Assembly (NCBI RefSeq): GCF_039697315.1
Contig: NZ_CP155619.1
Coordinates: forward strand, 6,014,001-6,078,000
DNA: 64,000 nucleotides
Source: Pseudomonas abietaniphila
Lineage (GTDB): Bacteria; Pseudomonadota; Gammaproteobacteria; Pseudomonadales; Pseudomonadaceae
Direction: 5' to 3'
In this document: positions 7,818 to 15,672 of the stretch, in pieces
How the letters are laid out: every line of letters starts with the position of its first letter
How positions within the stretch are numbered: position 1 is the first letter of the stretch
Notes under the pieces: model-generated
Databases searched by the model: none
What the model was told of the DNA's origin: nothing
Seen by the model: the letters and a program-made list of their open reading frames with translations, nothing else
Translations under genes and position numbers: made by a program

Positions 7818-8845
7818 AACGACCAATCCTCGGTTGTGCTGTGGGTCAGGAGTTGACCCAATTGCGCCAGATCCCGTTCCGCGTGGCTTTGCCGGATGAA
7901 CACCGGCAGGTCCACGGCCAGGCGCGCAAAATGCGGATCGCGGCAGAACGGCGTCGCGCCCAGCGCACGGCCGACATGGCGACACACCTGTTCGACGGCC
8001 ATTTCGACCTGGGCGCGAACCCGTTGCACGGGCAGTCGAGCGTCGTCAAGCGGGTGCGCATCGATCCATGCGGCACATTCCCTTAGGGCTGCAGAGGCAC
8101 CCAACAGCGCGGCGTCCACCGACCCCAGATGCGCGTCGGCATGCGGATCAGCGCGGCCCTGCTGACGTTGCCGGTGAAGGGATCGCGCGAGCGTGACGGC
8201 CGCGCCATACCAAGACGCCGCGATCCCCGCGCCGCCTTGCCAGAAACCTGGACGCTCCAGATAAGCGCCGGATTCTCCGATGCAGTGACCTGTTGCGTGC
8301 TCAAAGTGAACATCGACGCTTGCCGTGCTGCCCATGCCCACCGCCTGCCAGCCTCGCGCATCGATGCTGATCCCGGGTTCATTGAGGCGTACAGCAATCA
8401 ACTGCGGTTGATCCTGTTCGGTCCAGGCGGTGATCAGTGCGTAGTCGATCTGTTGTGCGCCGGAACACCAGGCCTTGGTGCCGTTCAGACGAACGTTATC
8501 GCCTTGTCGCTCACTGACGATGACCCGCGCCGTCGGCGGTTCGGCGGCCCAGACACCCCAGATGCCGGGATCGGGAAACGGCTCACCGCCGAGTTCTTGA
8601 AGGATGGCCAGTGCGTCGGTATGACCCTCGTAGAGTTTCAGCAACGCCAGGTCAATTCCAGCCACGTGAGCCAACTGCCGCCATCGAACCAATGTTTCTC
8701 CACCGCCCGGAAGCGGTAAGCGGTCCAGACCGCGCGCGATGCACACGCGCATCGCTTCGCAGAGTCGTTCGTCGGTCATGGGGGCATTGGGACGGCGGGC
8801 GAAAGCGGCCAGCACCGATTCAAGGCCTTCTACGTCATCTCGCAT
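7814..8845 (-). CDS. Acyl-CoA-dehydrogenase-like flavoprotein
   Basis: A 343-aa protein with an acyl-CoA dehydrogenase layout: a helical N-terminal part, a middle beta-domain with GTKAWCSGA (the GxKxWxTxA-like FAD-binding stretch) and a helical C-terminal domain. It is shorter and more divergent than fatty-acid-oxidising members (about 380-400 aa), and I cannot pinpoint the usual catalytic Glu. ATG 8845 has GGAG 9-10 nt upstream; a TTG at 8869 is less likely. It opens an operon of three overlapping genes with the PIG-L deacetylase and the methyltransferase, which suggests a biosynthetic role rather than beta-oxidation. Confidence 0.75.
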   Translation of the reverse strand: MRDDVEGLESVLAAFARRPNAPMTDERLCEAMRVCIARGLDRLPLPGGGETLVRWRQLAHVAGIDLALLKLYEGHTDALAILQELGGEPFPDPGIWGVWAAEPPTARVIVSERQGDNVRLNGTKAWCSGAQQIDYALITAWTEQDQPQLIAVRLNEPGISIDARGWQAVGMGSTASVDVHFEHATGHCIGESGAYLERPGFWQGGAGIAASWYGAAVTLARSLHRQRQQGRADPHADAHLGSVDAALLGASAALRECAAWIDAHPLDDARLPVQRVRAQVEMAVEQVCRHVGRALGATPFCRDPHFARLAVDLPVFIRQSHAERDLAQLGQLLTHSTTEDWSL

Positions 8846-9115
8846 ATTCAGTGTCTCCGCCAGGTTCAACGTCGACGCGAGGTGCGTGCGCTGTTCATGA
8901 AAGCCTGCTCATGAATGAGGCATCTGAGGGCGGGAGGGGTTCAAAAAATTCGATGACGGCGGCTGCTCTGATGGGGGCTGCTCCGTATGGCAGGTGCGTA
9001 ATAGCGTATTTCGTCGAGGTCCCTGAAGAACGGAATGCGCCTGCGCGGTTTTGTCGCACCCGGCAGTCCGGCCCATGCGAATGCCATGGGACGTGACAAG
9101 GTAGAATGGCCCCCC

Positions 9116-9493
9116 ATGAAATTCGTCCGAACCCACCAATCGCTCATTGCCTGGATCATGTACGGCCTCGTCCTGTTCAGTGGGCTGGTGTGCAGCCTGA
9201 GCCACGGGCAGATGCTGCGCGCGTTCAATCAGCTCAGCGCGGGCGTCGACTGCAGCGAGCATCACGAGCGCTCGGGGCACATGGACATGGCGCAGATGGG
9301 CGACCACGCCCAATTGATGAAACTGTCGATGACCGATTGTGCGTTTGCCGGCACGGTTGCAGTGTCGCTGGTGTTCTTCATCGGTCTGAGCTGGCTGATA
9401 CGCCGTACGCATAATGGCGTTCCACGGTCCGATTACCGGCTGCGCAGGCCGCCTCGACAGACCTTTCCCGGAATCTCCCCGCAGGCGCCCTGA
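9116..9493 (+). CDS. DUF2946-like membrane protein in copper-protein gene group
   Basis: A 125-aa protein with two hydrophobic segments (about residues 10-30 and 78-96) around a His/Met-rich loop (SEHHERSGHMDMAQMGDHAQLMK) and a Cys in MTDCAFAG. This matches DUF2946-type proteins often found beside copper genes in Pseudomonas. The loop could bind Cu(I), but that is inference. ATG 9116 is preferred because it directly precedes the first membrane segment; an in-frame ATG at 9086 is possible. The next genes downstream are an SCO protein and a PCuAC chaperone. Confidence 0.65.
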   Translation: MKFVRTHQSLIAWIMYGLVLFSGLVCSLSHGQMLRAFNQLSAGVDCSEHHERSGHMDMAQMGDHAQLMKLSMTDCAFAGTVAVSLVFFIGLSWLIRRTHNGVPRSDYRLRRPPRQTFPGISPQAP

Positions 9494-9633
9494 GCGCGCG
9501 GCGGCAGTAAAACCGGGGTATTTAGCGTTCGTCCCTTCTTCGCCGTTCCCGGCAGGGCGCTCCTGTCGGGGCGAGAAGCGAGACGAGTCAAGGCCGGCGT
9601 TGGCGCTGGCTGCTGCTTCAGAGAGTTCGTCAC

Positions 9634-10242
9634 ATGAATGATTTACTGACCCGCCGTCAGGTGGTCACGGGTCTGGGGCTGTTGGGCCTTGGGCTTCTCG
9701 CGGGTTGCGATGGATCGACCACTGCGCTCGATTTCAAATACGGCAAGGATCTGAGCAACAAGATCATGGGCCGTACCTTCAAACTCACCGACACCCACGG
9801 TGAGGTCAAGACGCTTTCCAGCTATCGCGGACTGATGCCGGTGGTGTTCTTCGGCTTCACCCAGTGCCCGTCGGTCTGCCCGACCGCCTTGGCGCGTGCG
9901 GTTCAGGCCAAGAAGTTGATGGGCGAAGACGGCAAGACCATGCAAGTGATCTTCATCACCGTCGACCCCGAACGTGATACGCCCGAGATACTCGACGCTT
10001 ACGTCAAACAGTTCGATCCGAGCTTTGTGGCCCTGCGCGGCACGCTGGAACAAACTCAGGCCGTGGCCAAGGAATTTGGCGTGTTCTACGAAAAGGTCCC
10101 GGTCGGCGACACTTACACGATGTCCCACACCGCCACCAGTTTCGTGTTCGATTCGCGCGGTAACCTGCGTCTCGGCCTGTCGCCTTCGCTCTCCGCCAAA
10201 CAATGCGCGGAAGATCTGCTCACTGTCATGGAGGTCTGCTGA
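9634..10242 (+). CDS. SCO1/SenC copper-chaperone lipoprotein
   Basis: A 202-aa thioredoxin-fold protein anchored in the membrane as a lipoprotein (hydrophobic start with a Tat-like TRRQVV and lipobox LLAGC, Cys25). The copper-binding set of SCO proteins is complete: C78 and C82 in FTQCPSVCPTAL, and H166 in YTMSHTATS. SCO proteins deliver copper to the CuA site of cytochrome c oxidase or act as periplasmic thiol reductants for it. It overlaps the PCuAC gene (TGATG), so both are made together; this SCO/PCuAC pairing is known for CuA assembly. Confidence 0.9.
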   Translation: MNDLLTRRQVVTGLGLLGLGLLAGCDGSTTALDFKYGKDLSNKIMGRTFKLTDTHGEVKTLSSYRGLMPVVFFGFTQCPSVCPTALARAVQAKKLMGEDGKTMQVIFITVDPERDTPEILDAYVKQFDPSFVALRGTLEQTQAVAKEFGVFYEKVPVGDTYTMSHTATSFVFDSRGNLRLGLSPSLSAKQCAEDLLTVMEVC

Positions 10243-10727
10243 TGACTGCTCTGTTTTCCAATGCTGTCCGGGCTGTGGTGGTGTCGCTGTTGGCGGGCGG
10301 CAGCCTGTCGGCCATCGCACAAACCAAAGTGGAAGACGCCTGGGTGCGCACCTCTGTGCCAGGTCAGCCGTCCTCGGGCGCGTTCATGCGCGTGACCGCC
10401 GACAGCGACAGCAAGCTGCTCAGTGTCAGCTCGCCGGCCGCCAAGGACGTGCAGATTCATGAGATGAGCATGACCAACGATGTGATGCGCATGGGTCCAG
10501 TGGATTCGGTGGCATTGCCTGCCGGCAAGACCGTCTCGCTTGACCCGGACGGGTACCACGTGATGCTCATGGGGCTGGTCAAGCAGATCAAGGAGGGCGA
10601 TCGGGTCCCGCTGACCCTCACGGTCGAGAACGACAAGGGCGTGCGTGAAACCATCGAGGTGCAAGCCCCCGCGCGCGCAATGATGGAAAAGATGGACATG
10701 GGCCACGATCACGACGCCATGAAGTGA
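10242..10727 (+). CDS. PCuAC-family periplasmic copper chaperone
   Basis: A 161-aa secreted protein with a signal peptide ending near SAIAQT and the PCuAC copper-binding pattern: H73 and M75 in QIHEMSM, M84 in VMRMG, then H106 and M108 in YHVMLM. The C-terminal MEKMDMGHDHD adds a second Met/His metal-binding tail. PCuAC proteins hand Cu(I) to CuA sites, often with SCO. GGAGG lies 8 nt before the ATG, and the ATG overlaps the SCO stop codon. Confidence 0.9.
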   Translation: MTALFSNAVRAVVVSLLAGGSLSAIAQTKVEDAWVRTSVPGQPSSGAFMRVTADSDSKLLSVSSPAAKDVQIHEMSMTNDVMRMGPVDSVALPAGKTVSLDPDGYHVMLMGLVKQIKEGDRVPLTLTVENDKGVRETIEVQAPARAMMEKMDMGHDHDAMK

Positions 10728-10796
10728 AGTCAACCTGGAGGTGCCGGTTGCAATGACCGGCACCAATTTTTGGCGCAAATACGTCCTGTCAGTGGA

Positions 10797-11730
10797 CGTT
10801 GAAGTGTCAGCTCCACCGCATTCGCGAGCAAGCTCCCTCCCACCGTATAAGCGTCTTCGTCAAATCGTCAGAACGACACGAACCCTGTAGGAGACGTCCG
10901 AGGTTACGAGGGCAGCGAATGTGGAGTGTCAGTCACCGTTGATGCTGCTGACCCACCGCATTCGCGAGCAAGCTCGCTCCCACCTTACTAGCGTCCTCCT
11001 CAGATCGTCAGAACGACACGGACCCTGTGGGAGACGTCCGAGGTTACGAGGGCAGCGAATGCGGAGTGTCAGTCACCGTTGATGCTGCTGACCCACCGCA
11101 TTCGCGAGCAACCTCGCTCCCACCTTACTAGCGTCCTCCTCAAATCGTCAGAACGACACGAACCCTGTAGGAGACGTCCGAGGTCACGAGGGCAGCGAAT
11201 GCAGAGTGTCAGTCACCGTTGATGCTGCTGACCCACCGCATTCGCGAGCAAGCTCGCTCCCACCGTATGAGCGTCCTCCTCAAGTCGTCAGCACGACGCG
11301 GACCCTGTAGGAGACGTCCGAGGTCACGAGGGCAGCGAATGCGGCGGGTCATCCAATGGTGATGTCGCTGACCCACCGCATTCGCGAGCAAGCTCGCTCC
11401 CACCTTACTAGCGTCCTCCTCAAATCGTCAGAACGACACAAACCCTGTAGGAGACGTCCGAGGTTACGAGGGCAGCGAATGCGGAGTGTCAGTCACCGTT
11501 GATGCTGCTGACCCACCGCATTCGCGAGCAAGCTCACTCCCACCATATGAGCGTCCTCCTCACGTCGTCAGCACGACGCGGACCCTGTGGGAGACGTCCG
11601 AGGTTACGAGGGCAGCGAATGCGGTGGGTCATCCACGGGTGATGTCACTGACCCACCGCATTCGCGAGCAAGCTCGCACCCACCGTATGGGCGTTCTCCT
11701 TACGTCGTCAGAACGACACTGATCCTGTAG
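10797..11730. repeat. Tandem array with exact 140-bp period, built of paired REP-like arms
   Basis: The block CGCATTCGCGAGCAAGCTCG recurs at 10817, 10957, 11097, 11237, 11377, 11517 and 11657, always 140 bp apart: six full units plus a partial one at the Nramp end. Each unit has arm A (the block above, ending in CTCCCAC), a linker with GTCAGAACGAC or GTCAGCACGAC, arm B (GGGAGACGTCCGAGG, then ACGAGGGCAGCGAATG) pointing the other way, and a spacer. There are two spacer types: one with TCACCGTTGATGCTGCTGAC and one with GGGTCATCCA..GGTGATGTC; the unit order is roughly A-A-A-B-A-B. It fills the gap between the convergent PCuAC and mntH genes and holds no gene I can support. Confidence 0.95.
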
Positions 11731-11732
11731 CC

Positions 11733-13061
11733 TCACGCCCGAAACATCCCCACCAGCAGCACCAGATTCAACCCGATGATCAACAGCGCAATGGCGCAGG
11801 ACAACGTCGTCAACACCGGGCCGGTCACGAAACTCCCCATCAGCTTACGGTCCGACACGAAGCGCACCAGCGGCACGATGGCGAACGGCAGTTGCATCGA
11901 CAGGATAACCTGGCTGAGCACCAGCAGTTTGGCAGTGCCTTCGGCGCCGTACAGGCTGGTGACCACCACCACGGGGATGATCGCCAGGCCTCGGGTCAGC
12001 AGGCGGCGCACCCAACCGGGGAGTTTGAGGCTAAGAAAGCCTTCCATGACGATCTGCCCGGCCAGCGTCGCGGTGACCGTGGAGTTAATGCCTGACGCCA
12101 GCAGCGCCACCGCAAACAGCGCTGAAGCGATCCCCACCCCCAGCATCGGCGACAGCAGGTGATAGGCCTCCTCGATTTCCACGACATCGGTCTTGCCGGC
12201 CTTGTGAAACACCGTCGCGGCAGTGATCAGGATCGCGGCATTGACGAATAACGCCAGCGTCAGGGCGATGGTGCTGTCGGTGACCGCCCAGCGCAGGCCG
12301 ATCCGGCGGCCTTCGTCGGTGCGTGGGTAAGCACGGGTCTGGACGATGGAGGAGTGCAGGTACAAGTTATGGGGCATGACCGTTGCGCCGATGATGCCGA
12401 TGGCCAGGTAAAGCGCAGCCGGGTTGGTCACCACCTCAGTCTTGGGGATGAACCCGGCAAACAGCTCGGCCATGTCTGGACGGGCAAGGACCATCTGGAT
12501 CGCGAAGCAGCCGAAGATGATCAACAGCAGCGCAATGACGAAGGCTTCCAGCGCCCTGAATCCTCTGCCCATCAGCAAAAATATGAGGAAGACGTCGATG
12601 GCGGAAATCACCGCGCCCCACACCAGTGGGATACCGAACAGCAGGTTCAGCGCGATCGCGGTACCGATGACTTCAGCCAGATCGCAGGCGATGATCGCGA
12701 TTTCGCAGGCGATCCACAATGCAATGCAGACGGGACGGCTGTAACGTTCCCGGCACGCGCGGGCCAGGTCCCAGCCGGTCACGATGCCGAGTCGGGCAGA
12801 CAGTGCCTGCAAGACGATCGCCATCAGATTGGAAAACAGAATGACCGAGAGCAGCAGGTAACCGAATTGCGAACCACCCGCAAGGTCCGTCGCCCAGTTG
12901 CCCGGGTCCATGTAGCCGACGGCAACCATGTACCCAGGACCGGTGAAGGCCAGCAGGCGCTTGAACCAGTTCCCGGTCTTGGGCACGGCAACACTGGCAC
13001 TGGGCATGCCGCCGCCCAACGTGTCGTCGCCGGGATTGGCCCGGTTCTTTATCGGTTGCAT
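11733..13061 (-). CDS. mntH: Nramp-family Mn2+/Fe2+ transporter MntH
   Basis: A 442-aa proton-coupled divalent metal importer of the inner membrane with about 11 hydrophobic segments. The metal-site motifs are intact: DPGN in TM1 (residues 52-55) and MPH in TM6 (229-231). The size is slightly longer than E. coli MntH (412 aa) because of a 30-residue polar N-terminus. ATG 13061 has only a weak GGGA site. A DtxR/MntR-like palindrome about 90 bp upstream suggests manganese control. Its 3' end touches the 140-bp repeat array. Confidence 0.92.
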   Translation of the reverse strand: MQPIKNRANPGDDTLGGGMPSASVAVPKTGNWFKRLLAFTGPGYMVAVGYMDPGNWATDLAGGSQFGYLLLSVILFSNLMAIVLQALSARLGIVTGWDLARACRERYSRPVCIALWIACEIAIIACDLAEVIGTAIALNLLFGIPLVWGAVISAIDVFLIFLLMGRGFRALEAFVIALLLIIFGCFAIQMVLARPDMAELFAGFIPKTEVVTNPAALYLAIGIIGATVMPHNLYLHSSIVQTRAYPRTDEGRRIGLRWAVTDSTIALTLALFVNAAILITAATVFHKAGKTDVVEIEEAYHLLSPMLGVGIASALFAVALLASGINSTVTATLAGQIVMEGFLSLKLPGWVRRLLTRGLAIIPVVVVTSLYGAEGTAKLLVLSQVILSMQLPFAIVPLVRFVSDRKLMGSFVTGPVLTTLSCAIALLIIGLNLVLLVGMFRA

Positions 13062-13143
13062 CAGTCGCTGTCCCGCTCAGGTGAGGGCCGCCGTGCACAC
13101 GGAGAGAGGTGCCGCTGCGCGCAGTGTGCGTAGCTTCGGTTGC

Positions 13144-13165
13144 GTAGCTAGGGTTAGCCTAATAA
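13144..13165. promoter_or_regulatory. Candidate MntR (DtxR-type) operator upstream of mntH
   Basis: The minus strand reads TTAGGCTAACCCTAGCTA, close to the TTAGGTTAGGCTAACCTAA consensus of DtxR/IdeR/MntR-family regulators. It lies about 90 bp upstream of mntH and overlaps the stop codon of the glycosyltransferase gene. Metal-dependent repression of mntH is the expected role; the match is imperfect. Confidence 0.45.
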
Positions 13166-13819
13166 CGTTTGAGCCGCCAGTGAATTTAGATAATCGCCAA
13201 AGCCTTCCTTGCACCGGCAATGCTTGCGCGCGCTGGTCACGACACTGTTTCGCGCGGTCCACACAATCGCCGCGCCGGTTCGCTCCAGATCTTGAACAAG
13301 GTGCACGTCCTCATGGGCCTTCAGCGCCCTGAACCCTCCGGCACGTCGGTATGCCGCCGAGGACACACCCAGGTTCGCGCCATGAACGTGTCGGTGTCCA
13401 TCAACCGGGCGGTACAGCGCGTCGTAACGCAGGCGGACCTGTTCGGAGTGTTCGGACCAGTCCCCCACCTCGACGATTCCGCATACGGCATCGACCCCGA
13501 ACGCCACCTGCTCGGAGAGCCACGCATAGGGCACCACGGTGTCGGCGTCGGTAAACGCCAGCCAGCGGGCGCCTCGCTCGAGCATCAACTGTGCCCCTGC
13601 CGCGCGCGTCATGCCCACATTACGGTGTTGGCAGGCGTGCACGAGTACACCATGGCTGCGGGCAATCCGTTCGGAGTCATCGGAACAGTCATCGAGCATG
13701 ATCAGGATCTCCACCGCCTCGCCCCCCAGGTCTTCGTGACCGGAAGCGGCCACCAATGACTTGATGCAGTCATCCAGAAAGTCTTCTTCGTTGTGCGCGG
13801 GGACGATGATTCCAATCAT
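13154..13819 (-). CDS. Family-2 glycosyltransferase
   Basis: A 221-aa soluble GT-A-fold glycosyltransferase: N-terminal MIGIIVPAHNEEDFLDDCI, a LDDCSDDS segment and the metal-binding DAD (residues 91-93 in AFTDADTVVP), with HGANLGVS further on. It is short and has no membrane segments, so it acts in the cytosol or at the membrane face. A TTG at 13825 is a possible earlier start. It may belong functionally with the acyl-CoA-dehydrogenase-like/PIG-L/methyltransferase operon at 6.4-8.8 kb, which has the same orientation; copper genes, the repeat array and mntH now lie between. Confidence 0.85.
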   Translation of the reverse strand: MIGIIVPAHNEEDFLDDCIKSLVAASGHEDLGGEAVEILIMLDDCSDDSERIARSHGVLVHACQHRNVGMTRAAGAQLMLERGARWLAFTDADTVVPYAWLSEQVAFGVDAVCGIVEVGDWSEHSEQVRLRYDALYRPVDGHRHVHGANLGVSSAAYRRAGGFRALKAHEDVHLVQDLERTGAAIVWTARNSVVTSARKHCRCKEGFGDYLNSLAAQTLLG

Positions 13820-13964
13820 GGGCAAGTCTCATGTCGGGGCTTGCGATGATCGCGTGGGCCTATCTATCTCGACGAGCGAGTGAAACATTGGTTTCAAGTT
13901 TTTTCGTTTACGAAGACGAGTTGTCGCGGCGAGGGGGAGAATTGAAGGCAGTTGAAAAAAGTTT

Positions 13965-14103
13965 GAATTAGTTGCGTTCGAGCCGCTCATACACCGTGAG
14001 TGCGAGAGCTCCCCCGGTGGTCTGTACGTCGCTGTCTTCCACCGGGGTTATCGATTCCCCAAACGCATCGACGCCGCTTAAAGCGGCGTCGATGCGTTTT
14101 TCG
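13965..14103 (+). ncRNA. Candidate small RNA with two stem-loops
   Basis: A gap without reading frames holds two ordered stem-loops on the plus strand. The first pairs CCCCGGTGG (14012-14020) with CCACCGGGG (14039-14047) around an 18-nt loop. The second is a 14-bp GC-rich terminator hairpin with a T-run. No gene on the plus strand lies upstream to need that terminator, since the glycosyltransferase runs the other way. This is the usual look of a trans-acting sRNA such as the RgsA/P16 class in Pseudomonas, but I cannot confirm identity. The 5' end is uncertain. Confidence 0.45.
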
Positions 14104-14105
14104 TT
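14061..14105 (+). terminator. Strong intrinsic terminator
   Basis: A perfect 14-bp stem (CGCATCGACGCCGC, 14064-14077, with 14083-14096), TTAAA loop and trailing TTTTTCGTTT on the plus strand; AAA on the other side gives weak activity on the minus strand. It probably ends the candidate sRNA and may also stop the minus-strand pfpI-like transcript, which ends at 14132. Confidence 0.85.
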
Positions 14106-14131
14106 TCTGCTTTGCGAACAAATTCGACGGT

Positions 14132-14695
14132 TCAGGCGGCCTGCAGTGATTTGCCGATGGCTTCGTTGAACGCTGGCAGGTCATCCGGGGTGCGTGAGGT
14201 GATCAGCGTCCAGCCGTTGGCCGGGCATTCTTTGACTTGCGTGTCGACCCAGTCAGCGGCGTCGGCGTTCAGCAGATCGGTTCGCACGCTGGGGTAGGAG
14301 GTCAGTGTCTTGCCGGCGATAACGCCCGCATCGATCAACAACCAAGGCCCATGGCAGATCGCGGCGACGGTTTTGCCTGCCTTGGCGAACTCGCTGACCA
14401 GACGTTGCGCGTCGCGGTCCTGGCGCAGGGTGTCAGCGTTGACGGTGCCACCCGGAATCACCAGTGCATCGAATTGATCGGCCGACAAGCCTGCCAGCGT
14501 GGTGTCCGAGGTCACGCTGGTGTCTTTTTCAGTGTCCTGGAGGAAGGTCTGGGCGGCGCCGCCCTTGATTGTCGCGTGCGTCACCGTCGCGCCCATGTCT
14601 TTCAGCGCCTGCAGCGGCTTGAGCAGCTCATCGCGCTCGATGCCGGTGTTGGCGGTGATGATCAGAACCTTCTTGCCGTTCAGTTGGCTGCTCAT
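14132..14695 (-). CDS. PfpI/DJ-1 family protein (YhbO-type glyoxalase/deglycase/peptidase)
   Basis: A 187-aa cytosolic DJ-1/PfpI-superfamily protein. The nucleophile elbow AICHGPW (C114, H115) and an N-terminal Glu (near GIERDEL) form the typical active site. Close relatives are E. coli YhbO and Pyrococcus PfpI, described as stress-protective glyoxalase/deglycase-like enzymes or peptidases. ATG 14695 starts at MSSQLNGKKVLIITANTG. It stands alone and is followed by a bidirectional hairpin. Confidence 0.85.
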   Translation of the reverse strand: MSSQLNGKKVLIITANTGIERDELLKPLQALKDMGATVTHATIKGGAAQTFLQDTEKDTSVTSDTTLAGLSADQFDALVIPGGTVNADTLRQDRDAQRLVSEFAKAGKTVAAICHGPWLLIDAGVIAGKTLTSYPSVRTDLLNADAADWVDTQVKECPANGWTLITSRTPDDLPAFNEAIGKSLQAA

Positions 14696-14835
14696 GATGT
14701 GATTCCTCTGTAGTGAGATTGCACCCGCTAAAACGGGTGGTGTCGGCTCTCAGAGGGAATCGAAAAAGTGAAGTTCAGCCCGATTGCATCACCGGTATCG
14801 GCGTCGATCAGACACGACCCAGAGGCAAGGCCGGT

Positions 14836-15171
14836 TCACAAGCACTCGCGTGCCGCTTTTTCCAGAGCACTTTGACCGAACGCCGAGGCAAGCGGTGCGC
14901 GCTGATACAGGAACACACGGGTGTTGGGGTTGCCCTTGAACACTTCGAGAATATCGTCTTGCGACAACTTGCCGGAGATCAGCAGTTTGTAGTGACCCTT
15001 GCCCTCGGCCATCGTGGTTTCAGGCCTCAGTTTTTGCCATTTAGGGAAAACGCATTGGGCATAGTCCGCGGCGGGCTTGGGGGTTTCCAGTTTGACGGAA
15101 GGATTATTCGGGGTAGAACCACAGCCCGCCAGGCTCACGGCCAGCACACTTGTCAGCAGTAAAAGACGCAT
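14836..15171 (-). CDS. Hypothetical lipoprotein (111 aa)
   Basis: A 111-residue protein with a clear lipoprotein signal (MRLLLLTSVLAVSLAGC, Cys17), then a polar domain with three Cys in total (Cys17, one in YAQCVFP, one in AARECL). The mature part has mixed alpha/beta character. I do not recognise the family. It sits alone between the pfpI-like gene and a 500-bp gap. Confidence 0.7.
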   Translation of the reverse strand: MRLLLLTSVLAVSLAGCGSTPNNPSVKLETPKPAADYAQCVFPKWQKLRPETTMAEGKGHYKLLISGKLSQDDILEVFKGNPNTRVFLYQRAPLASAFGQSALEKAARECL

Positions 15172-15672
15172 CTATTTCGTCCTGAAATCAGAGAGTGAGA
15201 TGACTTTAGAAGGCCGCACGCGCTAGCGCCATATCAACTCAACATCATTGATGGTCCATGCCGCGGGCATTCGGAAGTGTTTGTTCTAGTTCGACTTGAT
15301 ACAAAAGGCGAAGTCGGTAAACGCTATCATTTGCGCTAGCACACTTCGAGCCTGTTACGAGTGGGCGCGTATGTTGACGAGCTAATGTCCAAATGAAAAG
15401 AGCGCCACCGAAAAAATCCTCGATGACCGTTCGTAGGAGCAAATGAATATTAGCCGCCGTTGGCGTGTTCACCCCAAGAACACCGTCCGGCACTGGATGA
15501 TCCAGCCGCCGGATCTCACGGTACCTGTGCGCACACGGTCTCTGGGGGCCACACGCTGTTGTCTGCGTTGTCGCGAGATGTGCTGAAGCGTTGATTGCCC
15601 TGCGGCAATGGCCTTCGTTTTGCACCGGCTCTGTTTGCGGTTTATGACCAGAACAAGAAGGTGGAGGTAGTT
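15172..15672. other. 500-bp intergenic region, no gene supported
   Basis: Between a minus-strand lipoprotein gene and a plus-strand secreted-protein gene. Reading frames here show no plausible start or protein character. It probably holds two divergent promoters. The plus-strand gene is preceded by GGAGG at 15663-15667. Confidence 0.5.

Noticed and set aside
10797..11730. CRISPR array
   Set aside because: The 140-bp period, internal inverted arms and related (not unique) spacers do not fit 24-37-bp CRISPR repeats with unique spacers; no cas genes.
15245..15625. 126-codon frame on the minus strand in the lipoprotein/Gly-rich gap
   Set aside because: No RBS, low-complexity and arginine/threonine-rich content, no family character; it looks like a chance frame.
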